Source of the DNA: Mycobacterium sp. GA-1841
GTDB lineage: Bacteria > Actinomycetota > Actinomycetes > Mycobacteriales > Mycobacteriaceae
Reading direction: 5' to 3'
Length of the DNA: 64,000 bases
NCBI RefSeq assembly: GCF_001954135.1
Contig: NZ_MBEQ01000024.1
Coordinates: 186,001 to 250,000, forward strand
The position numbers and the translations under genes were made by a program. The notes beneath the pieces were generated by a model. The model did not search any database and was not told the origin of the DNA. It saw only the letters and a list, made by a program, of their open reading frames with translations. Shown here piece by piece: positions 52,420-62,182 of this stretch. Positions within the stretch are counted from its first letter, which is position 1. Each line of letters begins with the position of its first letter.

Positions 52420-55400
52420 AGGTTTTCGATCTGCTCGGTGCACTGCCGCAGACCAACAGCACCACGGTGCTGGAGGCCAGTGCGGGTACGGGCAAGACCT
52501 TCGCGCTGGCCGGGCTGGTGACGCGGTTGGTGGCCGAGGGCGCGGCGACGCTGGACCAGATGCTGCTCATCACGTTCGGCCGGGCGGCCAGCCAGGAGCT
52601 GCGGGAGCGGGTGCGGGCCCAGATCGTCGCGGCGTTGGCGGCGTTGGCCGACCCGTCACGCGCCGACAACGATCTGTTGCAGCACCTGGTCGCCGAGGAT
52701 CGGCAGGCCCGCAGTCAGCGGCTGCGTGATGCCTTGGCCGGTTTCGATGCCGCGACGATCGCCACCACGCATCAGTTCTGCCAGATCGTCCTGAAATCCC
52801 TTGGCGTGGCCGGGGACAGCGATTCGGGGGTGACGCTGGTCGAGAGTCTTGACGAGTTGGTCTGCGAGATCGTCGACGACCTGTATCTGGCTCACTTCGG
52901 CGCCCAGCGGGACACTCCGGAGCTGGGCTATGCCGAGGCGCTGCGGCTGGCCCGGGTGGTGGTGGCCACCCCGGCGACCGAGCTGCGGCCCGCGGATCCC
53001 GAACCGGATTCACCGGCGGCGATCCGGCTCGGGTTCGCCCGGGCGGTGTGTGCCGAGTTGGAGATCCGCAAGCGACGTCGGGGTGTGCTCGGTTATGACG
53101 ATCTGCTGACCCGGCTGGCCGATGCGCTCGAACACGAAGGCTCGGCGGCCCGGGTCCGGATGGCGCAGCGCTGGCCGATCGTGATGGTCGACGAGTTCCA
53201 GGACACGGATCCGGTGCAGTGGCAGGTGATCGAGCGGGCGTTCTCCGGGCGGTCCACCCTGATTCTGATCGGTGATCCCAAGCAGGCGATCTATGCGTTC
53301 CGCGGCGGGGATATCGACACCTATCTGCGGGCTGCGGCCACCGCCGGGGACAAGCAGACCCTGGGCACCAACTGGCGCAGTGACAGTGCGCTCGTGGACC
53401 GGCTGCAGGCGGTGCTGCGCGGCGCCGAGCTCGGCGGCCCCGACATCGTGGTGCACGATGTGCAGGCGCATCACCAGGGTCACCGGCTGGTCGGGGCACC
53501 GCACAACGACCCGTTCCGGCTGCGCGTGGTGCCACGGAAACGCACTGGCACCAAGGTGATCCCGATCGCCGAGCTGCGCAACCACATCGGCAAGGACCTG
53601 GCCGCCGACATCGGTGCGCTGTTGGCCAGTGGGGCCACCTTCGCCGGCGAGAAACTGCAGGCCCGCGACATCGCGGTGATCGTCGAGACCCATAAGGACG
53701 CCCGAGCCTGTCACGCCGCGCTGCTCGAGGCCGGCATCCCGGCGGTCTACACCGGCGATTCGGACGTGTTCAACTCCGAGGCCGCCGAGGATTGGTTGTA
53801 TCTGCTGGAGGCGTTCGATCAGCCGCACCGTCCCGGTCTGGTGCGGGCCGCGGCGGCCACGATGTTCTTCGGCGAGACGGCCGAAACCCTTGCCGCGGGC
53901 GGCGATGCACTCACCGATCGGGTCGCCGACACGCTGCGCACCTGGGCGGGGCACGCCCGGGAACGCGGCGTGGCGGCGATCTTCGAGGCCGCGCAACTGG
54001 CCGGCATGGGCAAGCGGGTGCTGTCCTGGCAGGGCGGTGAGCGGTTGATGACCGATCTGGCCCACATGACCCAGCTGCTCGGCGACACCGCGCACCGCGA
54101 GGGGTTCGGGTTGCCGGCGCTGCGCGACTGGCTGCGCACGCAGCGTTCCGAGGGCGGTGCGGCCGCCGAGCGCAACCGGCGTCTGGACAGTGACGCGGCC
54201 GCGGTGCAGATCATGACGGTGTGGGTGAGCAAGGGGCTGCAGTTCCCGATCGTCTATCTGCCGTTCGCGTTCAATCGCTATGTGCCCGAACCTGATCTGG
54301 TGCTGTTTCACGACGAGGGGGTGCGCTGCCTGCAGGTCGGCGGCCCGGATCCGGCAGTGACACGAGCCGGGCGTGCGGAGGCGGCCGCCGACGACAGCCG
54401 GCTGACGTATGTGGCGATGACGCGGGCCCAGTCGCAGGTGGTGGCGTGGTGGGCACCGTCGAACGACGAACCGAACGGCGGCCTGTCGCGGCTGCTGCGC
54501 GGTCGTGCCCCCGGCCAGGCCGCGGTGCCCGACCGGTGTGCACCGGCCAAGATCTCCGACGAGGACGCGCACGCACGGCTGCGGGCCTGGGAGGCCGTGG
54601 GCGGTCCGGTGCTGGAGGAATCGGTGATCGGCGCGATACCACCGATCCCCCGCCCGGAGATCCCAGATGATCTGGCGGCCCGCCATTTTCACCGGTCCAT
54701 CGACACCGCGTGGCGCCGCACGTCGTACTCTGGTCTGCTGCGCGCGGCCGAGGAAGACGGAAACGCCGGGGTGTCCAGTGAACCCGAGGTGGCCGAACTC
54801 GACGACGAGTCGACCGACATCGCCGTCGTCGTCGCCCCCGCCCAGGGCACCGACGTGCCCTCCCCCATGGCGGCGCTGCCGACCGGCGCGGCGTTCGGCT
54901 CCCTCGTGCATGCCGTGCTGGAGACCGCTGATCCGCTGGCCGCCGATCTGGAAGCCGAGCTCCGGGCCGAGGTGGGACGGCATGCGGCGCGTTGGCCGGT
55001 CGAGGTCGGCACCGACGAGTTGGCCGCCGCGCTGCTTCCCATGCACGACACCCCGTTGGGACCGTTGGCGCCGGGGGTGACGTTGCGCCAGATCGGTCTG
55101 CCAGACCGGCTGTGCGAGTTGGATTTCGAGTTTCCGATGGCCGGCGGTGATTTGCGCGGAGGCGAGTTCGCGCGGCTGGCCGATGTGGGGGCGCTACTCG
55201 ACGAGCACCTCCCGACGACGGATCCGATGGCCGTCTACGCCGAGCGGTTGTCGACCGGGCTTCTGAGTCGTCAGCCGTTACGTGGGTATCTGTCCGGGTC
55301 GGTGGATGTGGTGTTGCGGATCGGGCAACGCTTCGTGATCGTCGACTACAAGACCAACTGGCTCGGCACCGGTGACACGTCGCTCACCGCGGCCGACTAC

Positions 55401-55673
55401 GGGCGCGAGCGCATGGTCGAGGCCATGTTGCATTCGGACTATCCGCTCCAGGCCTTGTTGTACAGCGTTGTGCTGCACCGGTTCCTGAGTTGGCGGCTGC
55501 CCGGGTACGACCCAGCGACGCATCTGGGCGGGGTGCTGTACCTGTTCGTCCGGGGCATGTGCGGGCCCGAGACACCCGTCGTCGACGGACACCCGGCCGG
55601 GGTGTTCAGCTGGGAGCCGCCGGCCGCGTTGGTCATCGCCATGTCGGAGCTGCTGGACAAGGGGGCGCGGTGA
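52416..55673 (+). CDS. recB: Exodeoxyribonuclease V beta subunit RecB
   Basis: Helicase-nuclease subunit of RecBCD, 1085 residues. Walker A VLEASAGTGKTFALAG, helicase motif II VDEFQDTDPVQW, motif V/VI AAVQIMTVWVSKGLQFPIVY and TYVAMTRAQSQVV, and the C-terminal RecB nuclease block GSVDVVLRIGQRFVIVDYKT with the catalytic D-Y-K. The GTG lies in the last 4 nt of recC. Confidence 0.95.
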   Translation: MKVFDLLGALPQTNSTTVLEASAGTGKTFALAGLVTRLVAEGAATLDQMLLITFGRAASQELRERVRAQIVAALAALADPSRADNDLLQHLVAEDRQARSQRLRDALAGFDAATIATTHQFCQIVLKSLGVAGDSDSGVTLVESLDELVCEIVDDLYLAHFGAQRDTPELGYAEALRLARVVVATPATELRPADPEPDSPAAIRLGFARAVCAELEIRKRRRGVLGYDDLLTRLADALEHEGSAARVRMAQRWPIVMVDEFQDTDPVQWQVIERAFSGRSTLILIGDPKQAIYAFRGGDIDTYLRAAATAGDKQTLGTNWRSDSALVDRLQAVLRGAELGGPDIVVHDVQAHHQGHRLVGAPHNDPFRLRVVPRKRTGTKVIPIAELRNHIGKDLAADIGALLASGATFAGEKLQARDIAVIVETHKDARACHAALLEAGIPAVYTGDSDVFNSEAAEDWLYLLEAFDQPHRPGLVRAAAATMFFGETAETLAAGGDALTDRVADTLRTWAGHARERGVAAIFEAAQLAGMGKRVLSWQGGERLMTDLAHMTQLLGDTAHREGFGLPALRDWLRTQRSEGGAAAERNRRLDSDAAAVQIMTVWVSKGLQFPIVYLPFAFNRYVPEPDLVLFHDEGVRCLQVGGPDPAVTRAGRAEAAADDSRLTYVAMTRAQSQVVAWWAPSNDEPNGGLSRLLRGRAPGQAAVPDRCAPAKISDEDAHARLRAWEAVGGPVLEESVIGAIPPIPRPEIPDDLAARHFHRSIDTAWRRTSYSGLLRAAEEDGNAGVSSEPEVAELDDESTDIAVVVAPAQGTDVPSPMAALPTGAAFGSLVHAVLETADPLAADLEAELRAEVGRHAARWPVEVGTDELAAALLPMHDTPLGPLAPGVTLRQIGLPDRLCELDFEFPMAGGDLRGGEFARLADVGALLDEHLPTTDPMAVYAERLSTGLLSRQPLRGYLSGSVDVVLRIGQRFVIVDYKTNWLGTGDTSLTAADYGRERMVEAMLHSDYPLQALLYSVVLHRFLSWRLPGYDPATHLGGVLYLFVRGMCGPETPVVDGHPAGVFSWEPPAALVIAMSELLDKGAR

Positions 55674-57346
55674 TGTTGGAGGCGTTCGCCGAGATCCTCG
55701 AACCCGCCGATGTGCAGGTGGCCCAACGGTTGAGCGCCCTCGCCGAGGAAACGGACCCGCGCGTCGAGTTGGCGCTGGCGCTGGCGGTGCGGGCGCTGCG
55801 CGGCGGTTCGGTGTGTGTGGATCTGCGCGCGGTGGCCGCTCAGACGCAGCGGCCGGACCTACCCTGGCCGGCCGTCGAGGACTGGTTGGCGGCGGTGGCC
55901 GCCAGTCCGCTGCTGGGCACGCCCCCGGTGCTGCGGTTGTTCGGCGACCTGTTGTACCTCGACCGGTATTGGTTGGAGGAGCAGCAGGTGTGCGATGACG
56001 TGCTGGCCTTGATCGGTGCCAAACCCGGCGGCTCGGTTCCCGACGTGGCACGGCTGTTCCCGGACGGGTTCGAGGAGCAGCGGGCCGCGGCCAACGTGGC
56101 ACTCTCGCAAGGGTTGACGGTGTTGACCGGTGGTCCGGGCACCGGCAAGACCACCACGGTGGCGCGGCTGTTGGCGTTGTTGGCCGAGCAGGCCGCGTTG
56201 GCCGGGCGCCCGACGTTGCGGATCGCGCTGGCCGCACCGACCGGCAAGGCCGCAGCCCGGCTGCAGGAAGCTGTGCAACTGGAGGTGGACCGGCTCGATG
56301 TGGTGGACCGGGAGCGCATCTCGGGTTTGCAGGCGACCACGTTGCACCGGTTGTTGGGGCCGCGGCCGGACACGTCGTCGCGGTTTCGGCATCACCGAGC
56401 GAATCGGTTGCCCCACGATGTGATCGTGGTCGACGAGACGTCGATGGTGTCGTTGACGATGATGGCCCGACTGCTCGAGGCGGTGCGGCCGCAGACCCGT
56501 CTGCTACTCGTGGGCGATCCCGATCAGCTGGCGTCGGTTGAGGCCGGAGCGGTGTTGGCCGATCTGGTCGACGGGCTGGGCTCGCGTGGAGTGGCGGCGC
56601 TGCGGACCTCGCACCGGTTCGGTGAGTCGATCGGTGCGCTGGCCTCGGCGATCCGGGCCGGGGACGCCGCCGCAGCGACGGCGGTGCTGGCGGCCGGCGG
56701 TGAGCATGTCGAGTGGGTGCAGACCGATCCGGTCGAGCGGTTGCGGGAAGTGCTTGTGCCGCATGCCCTGGCGTTACGTCAGGCGGCGGTCCTCGGTGAT
56801 GCCCGGGTCGCGCTGGAGATTCTCGACGAGCACCGGCTGTTGTGTGCGCACCGGCACGGGCCCTACGGCGTCACGCAGTGGAACCGGCAGGTGCAGCGGT
56901 GGCTGGCCGAGGCGACCGGGGAGCCGACGTGGGCGCAGTGGTACGTGGGCCGGCCGATCCTGGTGACCGCCAACGACTATGGGCTCAAGCTCTACAACGG
57001 CGACACCGGGGTCACGGTGGCCACCCCGGACGGGCTGCGCGCCATCGTGGGTGGGACCGTCGGCGGGTCGGTGGGCGGCTCGGGGTCATTCGCCACCGGC
57101 CGGCTCACCGAGGTGGAGACCATGCACGCCATGACGATCCACAAGTCCCAGGGCAGTCAGGCCGACGAGGTCACCGTGCTGTTGCCGTCCGAGGACTCTC
57201 GGTTGCTGACGCGGGAGCTGTTCTACACCGCGGTAACCCGGGCCAAGACCCGGGTGCGCGTCGTGGGATCCGAAGCGGAAATCCGTGCGGCAATCGCCCG
57301 GCAGGCCGTTCGTGCGACCGGCCTGCGCAAGCGGCTGAAGCCTTAG
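55673..57346 (+). CDS. recD: Exodeoxyribonuclease V alpha subunit RecD
   Basis: 5'-3' helicase subunit of RecBCD, 557 residues. Walker A LTGGPGTGKTTTVARL, motif II VDETSMVSLTM, GDPDQLASVEAGAV, motif III, and HAMTIHKSQGSQADEVTVLL near the C-terminus. ATG overlaps the recB stop by 1 nt. The stop overlaps the convergent small membrane protein gene by 4 nt. Confidence 0.95.
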   Translation: MLEAFAEILEPADVQVAQRLSALAEETDPRVELALALAVRALRGGSVCVDLRAVAAQTQRPDLPWPAVEDWLAAVAASPLLGTPPVLRLFGDLLYLDRYWLEEQQVCDDVLALIGAKPGGSVPDVARLFPDGFEEQRAAANVALSQGLTVLTGGPGTGKTTTVARLLALLAEQAALAGRPTLRIALAAPTGKAAARLQEAVQLEVDRLDVVDRERISGLQATTLHRLLGPRPDTSSRFRHHRANRLPHDVIVVDETSMVSLTMMARLLEAVRPQTRLLLVGDPDQLASVEAGAVLADLVDGLGSRGVAALRTSHRFGESIGALASAIRAGDAAAATAVLAAGGEHVEWVQTDPVERLREVLVPHALALRQAAVLGDARVALEILDEHRLLCAHRHGPYGVTQWNRQVQRWLAEATGEPTWAQWYVGRPILVTANDYGLKLYNGDTGVTVATPDGLRAIVGGTVGGSVGGSGSFATGRLTEVETMHAMTIHKSQGSQADEVTVLLPSEDSRLLTRELFYTAVTRAKTRVRVVGSEAEIRAAIARQAVRATGLRKRLKP

Positions 57347-57492
57347 ACCGCCCGGCCGGCGAAGAAGGCGCCGGAGACGAGGCCGATGACGATCGCAAGC
57401 GTGGGCAAGCCCATGACGACGGCCGTCACCACGCCGGCGACCGCGCCGACGCCAAGCACCAGCAGAAGCACACCTACAACTGCACTCAACAT
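57343..57492 (-). CDS. Small hydrophobic membrane protein (49 aa)
   Basis: A short reading frame on the minus strand, MLSAVVGVLLLVLGVGAVAG... ending in SGAFFAGRAV, with two hydrophobic stretches and almost no charged residues (one Arg). GAAAGGG lies about 9 nt upstream of the ATG, a fair Shine-Dalgarno. The frame uses GC-rich third positions as a real gene would. It overlaps recD by 4 nt at its 3' end. Not otherwise recognised. Confidence 0.55.
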   Translation of the reverse strand: MLSAVVGVLLLVLGVGAVAGVVTAVVMGLPTLAIVIGLVSGAFFAGRAV

Positions 57493-57653
57493 TGCGCATC
57501 GCCCTTTCTATGACAGCGATCACAATGTACATCGTCCGTGGGCTGAATCACATACAGATGATGCACCGATCGGTTAACAATTCCCCCGCAGAATGCATAG
57601 CTGAGCTTGATATATGTCTCTATCAGCGCGCCAGAGCGAACCCGGTCAGCGCG

Positions 57654-58097
57654 CTATCCGGCGCCCGACACGTTCAGCGCCCAGATCACCACCGCGGTCA
57701 GCACCGCGAAGGCCAGCATCGAGATGGCGAAGGCCCGTCCCCACCGGCGCTTGGGGGCGACGAACGGCAATACAAACGTCCAGATGAGGCCCAGCGGCAA
57801 GTAGGCGACCATGCCGAACACGATCCCGTAGCCGTGTGGATCGTCCGCCGGGTCGCTCGAGAACGCCGAACTCAACACCATGAAGACGATGAACGCCCAC
57901 AGCGCCGCGGCACCGCCACCGATCGCCCCGGCCACGCAGCGGATGACCACGACGGTCGCGTCGTAGCGGTTGGCGGGCGGCCGAACATAGGGAACGTACG
58001 GAACCTGCGCCTGCGGTCCGTACCGATCGACCCACTCGTGTGGGTACTCCTCGGGCGGCCTCTCCCCCACGGCAACCTCCCGGCTCGGCGTCCTCAC
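57654..58097 (-). CDS. Hypothetical membrane protein
   Basis: A 147-residue protein with a proline/tyrosine-rich N-terminus (QAQVPYVPYVRPPANRY) and three hydrophobic helices, CVAGAIGGGAAALWAFIVFM, IVFGMVAYLPLGLIWTFVLP and AFAISMLAFAVLTAVVIWAL. No family recognised. GTG start at 58097. The 161 nt before the recD-side small protein hold nothing clear. It lies directly after the secreted hydrolase gene on the same strand. Confidence 0.7.
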   Translation of the reverse strand: MRTPSREVAVGERPPEEYPHEWVDRYGPQAQVPYVPYVRPPANRYDATVVVIRCVAGAIGGGAAALWAFIVFMVLSSAFSSDPADDPHGYGIVFGMVAYLPLGLIWTFVLPFVAPKRRWGRAFAISMLAFAVLTAVVIWALNVSGAG

Positions 58098-58112
58098 CAG
58101 GATATGGGCGCA

Positions 58113-59888
58113 TCAGACGGCGATCGCGACAGACCGTCCGGCCAACGGTTCATACACGGCGAATTGCATCAGGAAATCGAGGATCGGGCCTATCAATCCG
58201 TCCCACGGCGTCGCCTGCACCGAATCGGTTGAGGTGAACGGCAATACCACGGCGGTGGCCGTGCCGGATGGGGTCGGGATGTCGATGCGCTGTTGTGGTG
58301 CGCCGTAGACGCCGTCATGGGTGCCGTCGTACATGTCGTTGATCCACCCGGCAGAGATCGTCTTGACCGCGTCGATGTTCTGCGGCTGCGAGAAACCGGC
58401 GATCAGGTACTCGGCGAATTGCAGGATCGGGTTGGCGCCCTGCAATCCGTCGATATGACGTCCCCCGACCAGCATGACGCCGTTGAACTGTCCGGGCCGG
58501 GCCGCCTGCAGTTCGTCTCCGACGGTGCCGTCGAGATTCCACACGTAGCGCTCGGATGAAATAACCAGCACGGGACGGTAATCGGCGCCGTTCAGCTTGC
58601 CCAGCGCCTCGGTCATGTCCCCGTTGGTGTCCACGGCGTCCAGTAGCACCACCCCGGCCAGGTCGTCGACGGCGCCGTTGTCGACCATGCGGCCGGCAGC
58701 GCCCGTGACCAACATCCCGCCCAGAGAGTGGCCGACCAGAACGACTTTCGACGGCAGCGCCACGGGGTGCCCGGCCGCGGCACTGGCACTCGCGGTGAGT
58801 TCGCCACGATCGCCGGCAAACAGGTCGGCCACCGACTGCTGCATCGGTTCGCCGCCGATCCATTCGCCGCCTGTGTCGAAGAGGTTTGACGACAGGGAGG
58901 GGGCGACCACGATGCTGTTGGTCTCCTCGGCCAGGTAGGCCGCGGTGTAGCTGTACATCGGGCCCGTCGCCATGAATCCGTGCTGCAGGTAGATGACGCC
59001 GGTCGCCGAGTCCGGGTCTTCGGGGAAGTACCAGTCGGCGCGCACGTCGCGGTTGGTGCCTGGCATGGTCAATGTCGACGACCGCACCGTGACGGTGCTG
59101 CCCGGCGGGAGCACCGGCGGCCCCGAGAACACCTGCAGCGCCGCTCCGACGACGTTGAACACCAACGAGCCGACGATATTGACGATCGGCACTGAAGGCG
59201 CCGTCGCTGCGGCACTGGCGGTGGCGGCCGCCATCCGGGCAATCGGTCGCGGGGAAGGGGCCGTGGTATCGACCACCCGATCGGTGATGTCGGTGACGTC
59301 GGTGACCAGAGCGCGGCGTCGCGTGATGACGCGGTCGACGAGCGTGCTCGCCTCCGCGATCGGCGTGGCCTCGGCTGCGTCGGCAGTCTGGGGTGTCGCC
59401 TTCTCGATCGGACGCTCGGTCACGGCGGCCGCAGGTACGGAAACGTCGAGAGTGTCACGTCGCGGCGTGATCTTGGTGCGTGGGACTGACTGGCGGGCCG
59501 TGACTTTCGCCGTCCGGTCGGCGATGTCGTGGGCCAGTTCTCGCACGTGGACCGGTGGCGTCAGGACGTCCGTCACCGCCTCGGGCAGCAGCCGACGCGG
59601 GCGCTGACGCACCGGCGCACCATCGGCCTTGGCGGTCGCTGCCGTCGTCGAGGTGTCGGCGTCGCTCTTGGCGCGGTGCGGCTTCTCTTTGCGGGTGGCG
59701 ACGCGGGCGGTCTTGTCACGTCGGTTCGAGGGTTTGTCGGAGTCGTTGGCGGACTGGCTCGTCGACTTGCCGGCGCCGGGCTCGGCATGAGCCATCGGGG
59801 TCGCGACGACCATCAGCCCCATCCAGAGCGCGATCACCAATACGCCCCACCCCGTCGTCAACACTGCAATTCGCCCCGGTTTGATCAC
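58113..59888 (-). CDS. Secreted alpha/beta-hydrolase with long linker
   Basis: A 591-residue exported protein. The N-terminal signal sequence (hydrophobic WGVLVIALWMGLMVVATPMAHA) is followed by about 200 disordered residues rich in Ala, Thr, Lys and Arg, then the mycobacterial segment PIVNIVGSLVFNVVGAALQVF and a catalytic domain with GHSLGGMLVTG (Ser nucleophile), an acid in LLDAVDTNGDM and HIDGL. The lipase-like core has YLQHGFMATGPMYSYTAAYL. Substrate is unknown, probably an ester in the cell wall or medium. It is divergent from a TetR gene. Confidence 0.82.
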   Translation of the reverse strand: MIKPGRIAVLTTGWGVLVIALWMGLMVVATPMAHAEPGAGKSTSQSANDSDKPSNRRDKTARVATRKEKPHRAKSDADTSTTAATAKADGAPVRQRPRRLLPEAVTDVLTPPVHVRELAHDIADRTAKVTARQSVPRTKITPRRDTLDVSVPAAAVTERPIEKATPQTADAAEATPIAEASTLVDRVITRRRALVTDVTDITDRVVDTTAPSPRPIARMAAATASAAATAPSVPIVNIVGSLVFNVVGAALQVFSGPPVLPPGSTVTVRSSTLTMPGTNRDVRADWYFPEDPDSATGVIYLQHGFMATGPMYSYTAAYLAEETNSIVVAPSLSSNLFDTGGEWIGGEPMQQSVADLFAGDRGELTASASAAAGHPVALPSKVVLVGHSLGGMLVTGAAGRMVDNGAVDDLAGVVLLDAVDTNGDMTEALGKLNGADYRPVLVISSERYVWNLDGTVGDELQAARPGQFNGVMLVGGRHIDGLQGANPILQFAEYLIAGFSQPQNIDAVKTISAGWINDMYDGTHDGVYGAPQQRIDIPTPSGTATAVVLPFTSTDSVQATPWDGLIGPILDFLMQFAVYEPLAGRSVAIAV

Positions 59889-60023
59889 GTCGGCACGCTA
59901 ACCGGCATCGTCCACCCTCCGCAGGGAAATAGAACAAATTCGTTGGAATGTGTCATTAATGCGGTCGGCCAGACGCGTCCGGCATACTGAAACCCCAGCA
60001 CGCCGCCGAAGCAGGACAGTCAA

Positions 60024-60665
60024 TTGTCAGCACCAGAACCCCGCCGTCGTGGGCGGCCGGTGGGCGGCGGCAATACCGCCGAGCAGGCTCGCGAGATGCT
60101 GATGGACGCCGCCGAGCACATGTTCGTCACCCGCGGCTACCGGGCCTCGACCATGGAGGTCATCGCCCACGAGGCCGGCTATTCCCGCGCCGCGATCTAC
60201 CGTCAATTCGCCAACCGCGACGAGCTCATCGCGGCCATGGTGCAGCGAACCACCCAGCGGCACATGTCCTCGATCATGCCGCGCCTACCCGAGGGCGCCG
60301 GGCCGATCGAGCTGTTGGTCGAGAGCCTGGTCATCGTCGCGACCGAGCTGGTCTCCGATCCGCTGCTCAACACGATGGCCGAGCAGACTCCCGACGGCAC
60401 GATCGCGTCGTTGATCGCCAAGGACTCGGACCTGACCGAGCTGGTGACCGCCACCATCGAGTCCATCATCGCCGACGACGACACCCGGTTCCGGTCCGGC
60501 GTGCACCCGAACGATCTGGCTCAGTTCATCATCGCGACGTCGTTGAGCTTCCTGTTGAAGGCCGTGCCGGTCCGCAACGATGCAGCCGTTGCGCGGCGCT
60601 ACATCGAGACGTTCGTCCTGCCGGCCATCGTGACGGAACCGCCGTCGCCGCGCCGGGTGTTCTGA
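60024..60665 (+). CDS. TetR-family transcriptional regulator
   Basis: A 213-residue TetR protein: RGRPVGGGNTAEQAREMLMDA, HMFVTRGYRASTMEVIAHEA, YSRAAIYRQFANRDELIAAM. It starts at a TTG at 60024 and is divergent from the secreted hydrolase gene; the 135-nt gap includes AT-rich DNA but no perfect palindrome. It may control that hydrolase. Confidence 0.85.
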   Translation: MSAPEPRRRGRPVGGGNTAEQAREMLMDAAEHMFVTRGYRASTMEVIAHEAGYSRAAIYRQFANRDELIAAMVQRTTQRHMSSIMPRLPEGAGPIELLVESLVIVATELVSDPLLNTMAEQTPDGTIASLIAKDSDLTELVTATIESIIADDDTRFRSGVHPNDLAQFIIATSLSFLLKAVPVRNDAAVARRYIETFVLPAIVTEPPSPRRVF

Positions 60666-60674
60666 GCGGCGCGC

Positions 60675-61540
60675 TCAGTCGAAATAGTGGCCATGGGCAA
60701 GGTCCTCGAGAAGCCCGACTTCGCTTGGTCGCCAACCGAACCGCTCCCGCGTCATCGCACTGGAGGTCGGCGCGTCGAGCGCGAACATGCCGCCGATCCA
60801 CCCGAAGTGTTCGAAGGCCTGTTCCGCCGGGACTGTGTCCACCGGCAGGTTCAGATGGCGGCCGATCGCGGTCGCGATGTCGCGGCCCGCGATCCCCTCC
60901 TCGGCGACCGCATGCAGAACTGTCCCCGTGGGCGCCTGCTCCAAGGCGAGCCGGAACAGCGGGGCGGCGTCGAGACGATGTACGGCCGGCCAGCGGTTGG
61001 CGCCGTCACCGATGTAGGCCGAGACCCCTTTCTCGCGGGCGACCTCGATCAGCCGGGGCACGAAGCCGTGATCACCGTCGCCGTGGGTCGTCGGTGACAG
61101 TCGCACGATCGACGCCCGGACCCCCTGATCGGCAAAGGCCAGCACGGCCTGCTCCGAGTGTCGGGGCAGGCCGGATTGAGACGCGTCGTCCTCCGTCAGG
61201 ACACGGCCGGGCTTGTGCCCGGCCACGCCGGAGGTGACCACCAGCGGGCGGTCCGAGCCGGCGAGGGTCTTGCCGAGAACCTCGATGGCACGACGGTCCA
61301 GCGCGCCGGCGTCCGCGAAGTTGTCGAAGTCGTGATGAAAGGCCAGGTGGATGACGCCGTCGCCCGCAGGCTGTCATGGTCGTTCAGGTCGCCGCGATGG
61401 ACGTCGGCTCCGGCCGCACGAATTGCGGCGGCCGCGGCGTCGGAGCGAGCCAGGCCGACCACGTCGTGCCCGTGCGCGACGAGGTCACGAACCACGGCCG
61501 TGCCGATGAAACCTGACGCGCCGGTGACGAAAACCTTCAT
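60675..61540 (-). pseudogene. Frameshifted SDR/NAD-dependent epimerase-type protein
   Basis: An extended SDR-like protein split by a frameshift. The first part starts [20 protein letters not shown] (TGxxGxxG nucleotide-binding) and stays in frame to about 61368; the rest continues in another frame with [32 protein letters not shown] and ends ERFGWRPSEVGLLEDLAHGH. A base-number change around 61358-61368, near CTGCGGGCGACGG on the minus strand, would restore one frame of about 288 residues. This may be a real mutation or a sequencing error. It is divergent from the TetR gene at 61617. Confidence 0.8.
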
Positions 61541-61554
61541 GAGAACCTCCTGAG

Positions 61555-61596
61555 GTCAGTGACTGTCGTCAAGACAACGCGATGACAGTCACTGAC
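61555..61596. promoter_or_regulatory. TetR operator, 13-bp perfect arms
   Basis: GTCAGTGACTGTC (61555-61567) and GACAGTCACTGAC (61584-61596), a perfect inverted repeat with a 16-nt spacer, in the 76-nt gap between the frameshifted SDR and the TetR gene. Each arm has internal symmetry (GTCAGTGAC), as expected for two TetR dimers. Confidence 0.78.
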
Positions 61597-61616
61597 ATTC
61601 CCTAGGATCACCATTC

Positions 61617-62174
61617 ATGAGCCGCTGGGAGCCCAATGCGAGAGACCGCCTTCAGGAGGCGGCATTGCAGCTCTACCTCGAGCGCGGGTTCGACCAGACG
61701 ACGGTCGCCGAAATCGCCGAGCGGGCCGGGCTGACCGAGCGCACCTACTTCCGTTACTTCGCCGACAAACGCGAGGCGCTGTTCGGCGGGCAGGCAATTC
61801 TCACCGAGATCCTGCGGACCGCCGTCGCCGACGCCCCGGCCGACATCCCGGCGCTCGATGTCATCGCCGCAGCGCTGGCCGCACTGGCCCCGGTGTTCGA
61901 CGGGCGGCGCGACCATGCCCGGCGCCGGCAGTCCGTCATCGACGCCAACCCCGCGCTACAGGAACGCGAACTGATCAAGCTGGCCACGCTGTCCACCGAG
62001 CTGACCGAGGCGCTGGCTCATAAAGGCATCGCCGAGACGAGCGCACGTTTGGCCGCCGAAACCGGGATGGCGGTGTTCAAGGTCGCGTTCGGCCGCTGGG
62101 TGCACGACAACCACGACGGCGGTTTGGCGTCCATCGTCACGGCGACGATGGACGAGCTGAAAGCCTTCGAGTAG
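61617..62174 (+). CDS. TetR-family transcriptional regulator
   Basis: A 185-residue TetR regulator: ARDRLQEAALQLYLERGFDQ, TTVAEIAERAGLTERTYFRYFADKREALF. Its target is almost certainly the divergent SDR gene through the operator at 61555-61596. ATG start; the 3' end is close to the L,D-transpeptidase gene (9 nt). Confidence 0.9.
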   Translation: MSRWEPNARDRLQEAALQLYLERGFDQTTVAEIAERAGLTERTYFRYFADKREALFGGQAILTEILRTAVADAPADIPALDVIAAALAALAPVFDGRRDHARRRQSVIDANPALQERELIKLATLSTELTEALAHKGIAETSARLAAETGMAVFKVAFGRWVHDNHDGGLASIVTATMDELKAFE

Positions 62175-62182
62175 CGGATGGG

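Noticed and set aside
59889..60023. TetR operator between the secreted hydrolase and TetR genes
   Set aside because: The gap contains AT-rich DNA but no palindrome longer than chance.
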